64,000 nt of DNA. Origin: Sesamum alatum (Eukaryota > Streptophyta > Magnoliopsida > Lamiales > Pedaliaceae). The translations under genes were made by a program, and so were the position numbers. The DNA is taken from contig JACGWO010000010.1 in NCBI GenBank assembly GCA_034509735.1, forward strand, positions 2,108,001-2,172,000. Reading direction: 5' to 3'. Position 1 is the stretch's first letter. Each line of letters begins with the position of its first letter. The notes under the pieces were generated by a model. The model had not been told where the DNA came from and did no database searches. It saw nothing but the letters and a program-made list of their open reading frames with translations. Below are positions 57,694-64,000 of this stretch, piece after piece.

Positions 57694-58653
57694 TCAGTAT
57701 GGTGTGACATCTTCTTCTTGTCCATCTTCATCAGTGCCAACGCTCAAGTATTCTTGTTCGTCAATATTCATGCATATCTCAATGGCATGTGCACGGGTGG
57801 CTAATTCTCCAAAAGTTTTTGGTTTGATTCCTTGAAGTATGTAGCAAAGTCCCCAATGCATTCCTTGAATGCATATCTCAATTGCAGAAGTTTCAGACAA
57901 AGTATCTTTGCAACTGAGGCTCAAATTTCTCCAGTGATTGATATAATCAATAACGGGTTCTTCCTTCTATTGGTGCGAGTTTGTGAGCTCGATCATGCTG
58001 ACTATTCTTCTGGTGCTGTAAAAGCGGTTGAGGAACTCTTGTTCCAATTGCCCCCAACTATCAATTGAGTTGGCTTCCAAGTCAGTGTACCAGTCAAATG
58101 CATTCCCTTTCAAAGATCGGACAAATTGTTTCACGAGATGATCTCTGTAAGTCCCCGCATTGTTGCATGTTTCGATGAAGTGAGCCACATGTTGTTTTGG
58201 ATTGCCTTTGCCATCAAACTGTTGAAACTTGGGAGGTTGATGCCCAACTGGCATCTTCAGATTATCAATTCTTTGTGTATATGGCTTCGTATAAGTCATA
58301 GACGATTTAGAGCCTCCATCGAGTTTATCTTTAATAGTCCCTATGATGAACTCTTTTAATTGGTCAACAGGAATCAACCCATCTGAGGAGACTTGCAACT
58401 CTTTTGTTGATGATTTCTCCCTTTCGTTGGTTTGTTGCTTTTGGGATGTTTCAGCTTCGTTGTGGCCCTCAACTTGTTTTTCGGCCACATAACTGGTGTC
58501 AGTATTATCTATGTTGTTCATCAATTTGTTGATTTGAGAGTCTTGCTGCTGAACATGCTTTGCTAGACTCTCTATGGCCCTCGTCAAGCTTGCAATTTGT
58601 TCTTCCAAGGTTGTCGTATTTGTCACCATGATGGGAGCAACGCTTGATGTCAA
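57694..58653 (-). pseudogene. Retrotransposon gag (Ty3/gypsy type)
   Basis: The first 228 codons from 58653 hold a Gln-rich coiled N-terminus (LEEQIASLTRAIESLAKHVQ) and the start of the retrotransposon gag domain (PPKFQQFDGKGNPKQHVAHF, LVKQFVRSLKGNAFDWYTDL, EFLNRFYSTRR). A stop at 57967 interrupts MIELTNSHQ/KEEPVIDYINHWRNLSL; the same protein resumes and continues to about 57694 (GIKPKTFGELATRAHAIEIC). No zinc knuckle or protease follows. Capsid function would be supplied in trans by other elements if this copy ever moved. Confidence 0.85.
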
Positions 58654-58868
58654 GTGGGGAGTAGGTTTTTCTCAACTTCATGGAAAGTCATCTATGGGTA
58701 TGTTTGCAACTTCTTCGACATACTTTTGGTGATGACTCCGATACTGTCATTTGAACTTGAAGCAACAACTTTGAGCGTCGGAATCTTATTGGCGGCCATT
58801 GCGAAACTTCCAAACATTTGGCGAAGAGATGAGAGGTAGAGATGGTCCCACTGGGCGTGCCAGAAATT

Positions 58869-59576
58869 TGTTAACACAAATTTCGTTTCTGAATTTATTG
58901 AAACAAGAAAAATATTACAAATGATTTTGAATTTAATCAAATGTCTTGTGGGTGCGAAATCTCTAGTTTATGCCTCTGATTCTTCACAATCTTCAATTTC
59001 GGCAACTTCGAAGGAGAAACTTGACGTTTTGATCATCTTCGACGTTGAGTTGGATCTTCAATAATGTTAATTCGGGGGTCCTTCGACTTGTTCTCGAATT
59101 AAACGTTGGATTTGGATGATTTCCGTGACGAACACCTTGAACTTTGCTTGAACACCGTGGATTCTCCTTGATTTGCGCTTGAGAGGATTTTGAAGCTTCT
59201 TGAATGCTCTCTTGCTTGTGCTTTCAATTGTTTGTGTGTGTCATCAATTGCTAGAAAATCACCCTTATTTATAGTTGTAGGGTGAAAGACTTTGCCATAT
59301 TTACTTGATGACGTGACGCAATTTGATTGGCCCTTCATGATTTATTTGACATTTATTTTCCTAATCACAAGATGTGATTTAGACTTACCAAATCAGTGGT
59401 ATTTGTTTCCTTTATTGGCAAGGCAAGATTCAGATTGCCTTAAATACTTCAATTCCATACATGGCAATATATAATTTATCCATCAAAAAATATTTCATTT
59501 TATAAAATATAAAATTGATGGAAAAATATATAGCACATGTCAATAAATAATTGACAATAAATTTTGCTCGCCTACA
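58869..59576 (-). repeat. 5' LTR of the gag-only element
   Basis: TG...CA, highly similar to 56047-56772. A TATA-like TATAAATAAGGG is at about 59265-59274 on minus. The internal side reads TTTCTGGCACGCCCAGTGGG on minus, the expected place for a primer-binding site. Confidence 0.88.
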
Positions 59577-59702
59577 ATGTCAAAATTCTAAATCTAGAAT
59601 ATAAGTACAAAATCCTATGATTGATCGTGAATAGTATATCATATTTTCTAAGGATAATTATGTTTACACCTTTGATTTATAGTTTATATTTGTACAAACT
59701 AA

Positions 59703-59980
59703 CACTACAAGAAAAACGTTTAATAGCAACGAAAAAAATTCAGCGTCGAGCTAATTAGTATGTAAATTTTTTGTTGCAAATGCATTATTTAATACAAGAA
59801 ATTTACTTGCTAATGAGTTTAGCAACGAAAATTTACTTGCTAACAAATTTAACAACGAAATGTTTAAAAAATATATATTAAGTATTGTAGATTAACAACG
59901 AGAATTTGACTTGCTAATTAGTTCGATGCTGATTTCAACAATAAATATTTTCGTTGCTATTAAGCTTTTTTCTTGTAGTG
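59703..59980. mobile_element. CACTA-type MITE, 278 bp, perfect termini
   Basis: CACTACAAGAAAAA left and TTTTTTCTTGTAGTG right; flanking triplets TAA and TAC match at two of three. Interior AGCAACGAAAA/TTTCGTTGCT palindromes, shared with 48408-48663. Confidence 0.85.
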
Positions 59981-60006
59981 TACTCCTATTTTTTGTGTAA
60001 TTATAA

Positions 60007-60625
60007 ATGAAAATTGTACTTTTTGTCCAATATAATAGGTCCATTTGAATTTAATCCCATATGTTACACCTTTTAACATTGAATCCCATATATCTAAAAA
60101 AAAAAAGTCTCAATGTTAGTTCCACGTGACTTTTTCATTAAAAATTTGACGAAAAAATCAAATGACTATTAGTAAATGCACATAATGATGTATTTTGATA
60201 GGGAAAAAACATCTTTATTAGGGGGCCACACCAATATTTTTGCACCAAATAAATTGGTTTTCGAGCTGCAAGGAGGCCATATACACTGAGAATAGAAGAA
60301 GTTGGGTGAATAAAGCACCCACATGTTATTGTAGAATGAGAGCGTATTTGAATAAAGAACCCACACGTTTGGTGCAAAAATATTGGTGTGTGCCCAAGCT
60401 TCCATTTCACCCTAATAAAGACATTTTTTCCCTCACCAAAACACAACATCACGTGCATTTATTGACGGCCACGTGACTTTCTCGTCCAATATTTAACGGA
60501 AAAGTCATGGGGGACTAACATTGAGGATTTTTCTAAAGATATGGGACTCAATGTGAGAAAGGTATAACATATGAGATTAGATTGAAAATAAGCCTATTTT
60601 AGGGGACGAAAAGTGATATTTTCCC
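60007..60625. mobile_element. Mutator-like MITE, 619 bp, perfect 9-bp target duplication, palindromic interior
   Basis: TAATTATAA is at 59998-60006 and 60626-60634. Beyond the terminal repeats a second inverted pair (CACCAATATTTTTGCACCAAA and its mirror near 60370-60395) makes most of the element self-complementary. The open frames inside are on both strands of this palindrome and are not called as genes. Confidence 0.88.
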
Positions 60626-60634
60626 TAATTATAA

Positions 60635-61650
60635 AATCATCCCTGACAGCTAGAAAATAGAGATAGTTTGTGTAATGATATTAACGTTTTTGGAGTATAT
60701 GTGTAATTTTTCAAAAAATATGAATGATTTGTATAAATATTATTGACGTTTCGGATAGTATATGTATAATATTTTAAAAGTCAATAATAATTTGTGTGAT
60801 TAAGCTATGGGAGAGGGAGTGTAGATATAATTATACCTATTTTTCTATTCTCAAACTTTCGTATGAAATTAATTAATGGAGGCAAATAAATGAGTTGTCT
60901 TGGTCCTAAAGGGGTTGAGTTCAATGGATTATAAGCAAAAGAGGCTACTACTATTTGGGCCACCAAAATCCAATTTCTCTCCCATTTGAATATTTATTTT
61001 CGGTTTGCTCTGAAAACCCATGATGAAAATGTGGAGACTTTAATTACACCTTTGTGTTTTACTTTCATAAAAAGAAAAAACAAAAACTTTACTTCTTAGT
61101 TGAGACTTGAGATCACATTGCAGTCTCTTCGTAATTCTAGTCGGATTTTTAATTTTCTCTTCAGTTCTGCTTCATCTGTATAAACACTCCATTTACTACA
61201 GTGTAAAATTAAAATTTTTAATATACCTGTATACATATCTCATAACAATCCATATTATTTAATTAATTTTATAAAATGTACTCATGCATGTTAATTTGAT
61301 TATAATTGTTTTGCTACTCTAAAAATTTAAAGGACCAAAATGCCAAATACCTATAATTACAGGACAAAAATTGCAATTAATTAAAAAGTTAAAGGACTAT
61401 TTTGCTACCCTAGAAACTTAAAGGACCAAAACGCCAAATACCTATACTTACAGGACGAAAATTGCAATTAACCCTAAAAGGAATTATATATAGAGAAGAT
61501 CAACTATAATAATTATCATTTTTTTAGTTGTTATTCACCAAAGTTTGTATTTCGAAGGAATGATATAAATGGCATTTTTTGTTTTTTTAACTTGAATCCG
61601 TCTTTGATATATGCATGTAGTTGACAAAGTCAATAGAAAGTGCCATTAAT
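60635..61650. other. Intergenic DNA with a tandem fragment of a Mutator-like end
   Basis: 61310-61475 contains two tandem copies of the right end seen at 3700-3781 (AAAGGACCAAAATGCCAAAT, CTATAATTACAGGAC). No gene. Confidence 0.5.
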
Positions 61651-61667
61651 ATTCATCTCTAAACCGT

Positions 61668-61961
61668 AACAGTCTCCCTGCGGTTGGCCTTTTGGGCTCA
61701 ACTCTTGGGGTCTCGTCAACAAGCAAAGTTTCAAGATTTAAGCCGTCAGGAAGAATATGTAGCAGCGAACTGTATTACCCCTAACGCTTGAGGGTCAAGC
61801 GTAATTGGGTTCTTTCCTTTTGGTACGAGTTTAACAGTCTTCAAGTGTGTATTCATGCGGACATCAAGTCTTGTAATGGTGCCATGAACGACAGTGCCGT
61901 TCTTGAGTTCGATTGAGACAATCTCATTATTTAATTTCGTCAAGAATGTTATGAGCTTCAT
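61668..61961 (-). pseudogene. Processed pseudogene of spliceosomal SmD1
   Basis: From ATG 61961 the minus strand reads [45 protein letters not shown], the Sm fold of SmD1, a core U-snRNP ring protein. After KNPITLD the frame is lost: another frame supplies SSVRGNTVR, then a further shift supplies [27 protein letters not shown]. The C-terminal Gly-Arg repeats are gone. There are no introns in the readable part, and functional plant SmD1 genes are normally spliced (family knowledge), so retroposition is likely. The open stretch before the ATG (from 62006) is probably leader sequence. No poly(A) or target duplication was identified. Confidence 0.85.
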
Positions 61962-62230
61962 TGTTGCATCAGTCCGATCGATACAAATGGCATTTCGGTA
62001 TGACAAGTGAACATACTAAAAAAGATAATAACCGGACATATAAAAAGTAGAAAACATCCTATATATGAGACAGAGAATACATATTGTTCCTGGGTCCATC
62101 CCTCTCTCACATTCTTGCATGCATCAAACTCATGCCACGGTCGAAGACAAGTGCAACACTCAATTCTGTGACTTTGATGTAGACCAAACAATAAATTCCA
62201 CTCTCTTCAAATATTAGTTGTCTCATTTGA

Positions 62231-62261
<31 letters not shown>

Positions 62262-62536
62262 CTAGCTGTTGTGGCACGCTGTTTTTGTGTGCATATAATA
62301 AATAATTTTTTTTCTTTAAAAATATATTATAAATAAGAGTAAAATATATAAACTAATACATCACACTTAAAAAAAGAAGGAAAGAAAGAAAAAACTAATT
62401 TATTAATTGAAAGTTGAATAAAGTAGTTATCATATTGGTTGAGGATCATTTTTGACATTACGAAAAAGTGGTGCGGCAGTGTCATTAACCGTCATTTGTG
62501 AGTAAAAAAATAATTTTTTATATATAATAGTATAGA
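62262..62536 (-). mobile_element. Helitron-like non-autonomous element, 275 bp
   Basis: On minus it starts TCTATACTATTATATATAAA after A and ends GTGCCACAACAGCTAG before T, paralleling 53615-53979 (shared ACTCACAAA and GACACTGCCG-like segments). Confidence 0.55.
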
Positions 62537-63169
62537 TATATGTGATGTTTTAAATGAGAATCTAAAGTACAAATTCCGAATATTTCAATAACTCACCAAT
62601 ATCTAAAATTATTCTCTTGAGATTTAATGCTTTCATATCATTAGCAAAACAAGAAAATTAACACCATTTTTACATATCAGTGAGAATATTTTAATTTTAA
62701 GTAAGAAAACATTCTATGGAAATATTTAAATTCTAAGAAATAAAACCTTATAATTGCCAAACATTCTAAGAATCTAGTGGGGAGTGGGGTACTCGATATG
62801 TTTTGGCCTGATCGTACGTCCCTCCCACATACGATAGATTTTGGTCCCCTTTCGTCGGGTAGTGAAGATGACGTTAGCGATAGGCATAAACACGTCACCA
62901 TTATACTTCTCCAATGGCTATCAACACACAGACTGTTCAAATTTCAGCAACACAATTAACAAGAAACTCTAGCTAATTGTTTGGTCGGGCCAAGAGATCG
63001 ATCGATTTTGAGCAGACGAGCAATTTTAGAAGGTGAGCTTCTTTCTTACACAGGAGCAAAACCAAAGCAGCCTGTTTTCTTGATAATCATCTCAATTATC
63101 TGTTTCACTTTTGTCTACATACACCCCTTTCATTAATTTCTGCTGTTCGGTTGCATTTAATATTGTAAG
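62537..63169. other. 5' flank of the last bHLH gene
   Basis: A first exon and promoter should lie here, but I could not recognise an exon of the MDSS...WLSE type; AGAAG|GTGAGC at 63031-63041 is a plausible donor. Confidence 0.35.
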
Positions 63170-63887
63170 GTTGTCGGGCCATTTTCATCAGTGTGATTTC
63201 ATGGAAAGTTGTAACTCCTTCTCCTCCCCAACTTGGAGTTGTATTCTAAGCAGCAATTCCATTACCTCCTCGTTCAATTTTCCCGGCGAGGCACCGGCGG
63301 AACACCGTAAACCTATGATCAATCACTCAAAGTTTCCAACACTCTGCAGTAGTGTGATTTATTGCAATCAGCCTTCTTCTGCTCCCATCGTTCTAAGTTT
63401 TGGGAACGTGAATCCTTCAGAAAACCTCCGACAGGTCTGAGAAATAAGGAGCTATATATTACATCTGATCATTTTGGTTAATTGTCCAATGTTTCTTGGA
63501 AAATTCTTACACCAAACCAATCACGGAGCATGTGTGATACACTTGCTATATGATTAGTCATTTTTTCTTAATTATATACCAATCGCACGACAAGTGTAAC
63601 ATGTTTCTTTGTTCTGAATCTGCAATTTCAATTCTGTCCTGACAACACAGGCGAATTTGAATCATGAAGGGGATGTCGTTTCTGATGTTTTGAGGTTTCA
63701 AGGCTGGGACGATATTATAAATTCAGAAAATTCTAAGCAGATGAGGTCGTCTCAACCAAGAAATAAGAAAAAACGTCATCGGCCGCCATCGCAAACCTAT
63801 GACCATATTATTGCGGAGAGAAGGCGTCGAGAGCAGCTCAGCCAGTTGTTTATTGCTCTATCAGCCATTGTTCCTGGCCTGAAGAAG
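63170..63887 (+). CDS. bHLH transcription factor, subgroup IVa, 5' part, runs off the window
   Basis: Two coding segments, about 63170-63434 and 63651-63887, separated by a GT-AG intron of 216 bp. The first reads LSGHFHQCDFMESCNSFS to APIVLSFGNVNPSENLRQ; the second resumes ANLNHEGDVVSDVLRFQGWD and reaches the bHLH start RPPSQTYDHIIAERRRREQL then SQLFIALSAIVPGLKK before GTAAGG. His, Glu and Arg of the E-box contact are present. Without the intron, translation would stop after RQV, so the intron is needed. The full-length neighbours have no intron here. Helix 2 and the ACT-like domain must lie past 64000. Exon 1 and the exact start of exon 2 are unresolved. Confidence 0.8.
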
Positions 63888-64000
63888 GTAAGGTACTTTA
63901 GTTTTCTACGTGAAGGGTCCTATCATGGGAGGTGCAATATATATGATTGTCGGGACATAAATTTGTCCTTTTGTTGTTTACGACAACACAGTAATTTTTT

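Larger units (their letters stand above)
56047..59576 (-). mobile_element. Gag-only LTR retrotransposon (Ty3/gypsy-like), 3.5 kb, non-autonomous
   Basis: Two direct LTRs enclose, in minus-strand order, a primer-binding-like site, gag, a minisatellite and a polypurine tract (GAGGGGGCATT before the 3' LTR). There is no protease, reverse transcriptase or integrase. Flanks AGGAT and ATGTC do not match, so a target duplication is not visible. Confidence 0.85.

Noticed and set aside
56042..59581. 5-bp target duplication of the gag-only element
   Set aside because: AGGAT and ATGTC do not match; I do not claim one.
60138..60476. Mirror-image open frames on both strands
   Set aside because: They arise from the palindromic interior of the MITE at 60007-60625.
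61746..62006. Functional SmD1 gene
   Set aside because: The C-terminal half is out of frame at two points and the Gly-Arg tail is missing.

Overview
This window is plant nuclear DNA. It is AT-rich and holds spliced genes with GT-AG introns, plant-type retrotransposons, tRNA-derived SINEs and dense MITEs; no bacterial or organellar gene set is present. The bHLH proteins belong to the plant-specific subgroup IVa (the bHLH18/19/25/NAI1 clade). Together these point to a eudicot, possibly an asterid of the Lamiales type; the species is inference and weakly held.

The backbone is a decaying array of subgroup IVa bHLH genes, all on the minus strand except the last. In order: a truncated pseudogene (3813-5502), a pseudogene (13860-15050), a short intact gene without basic region or helix 1 (22377-22903), a decayed relative (28820-29045), two full-length four-exon genes (29381-31566 and 39519-42844), a second short intact gene (50454-50970), and the 5' part of a full-length gene on the plus strand running off the right edge (63170-63887). 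The only other gene-derived sequence is a broken, apparently processed copy of the spliceosomal SmD1 gene (61668-61961).

The array grew by segmental duplication. A roughly 5-kb unit at 17345-23010 is repeated at 23870-29180, and a roughly 9-kb unit at 29215-38220 is repeated at 39295-48345. Comparing sister copies exposes several later insertions together with their empty sites.

Most of the rest is mobile DNA: the 5' end of a broken Copia element (1-2250), a gag-only LTR element with a minisatellite 3' region (56047-59576), a solo LTR with a 5-bp target duplication (36917-38110) and a probable second LTR-like insertion (18414-18971), four SINE copies, two Helitron-like elements, about ten CACTA-type MITEs, PIF-like and hAT-like MITEs, and a large series of inverted-repeat elements whose ends carry TTTTGGTCC or GGGTAAATTGC motifs. 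For thirteen of the last group I could read 8-10-bp target duplications directly, which places them with Mutator-like elements. No transposase gene is visible.

The most interesting biology is the truncated bHLH lineage. Two diverged copies keep open frames, splice sites and TATA boxes while lacking the DNA-binding half, so they could act as dimerisation-only small proteins on the full-length neighbours.
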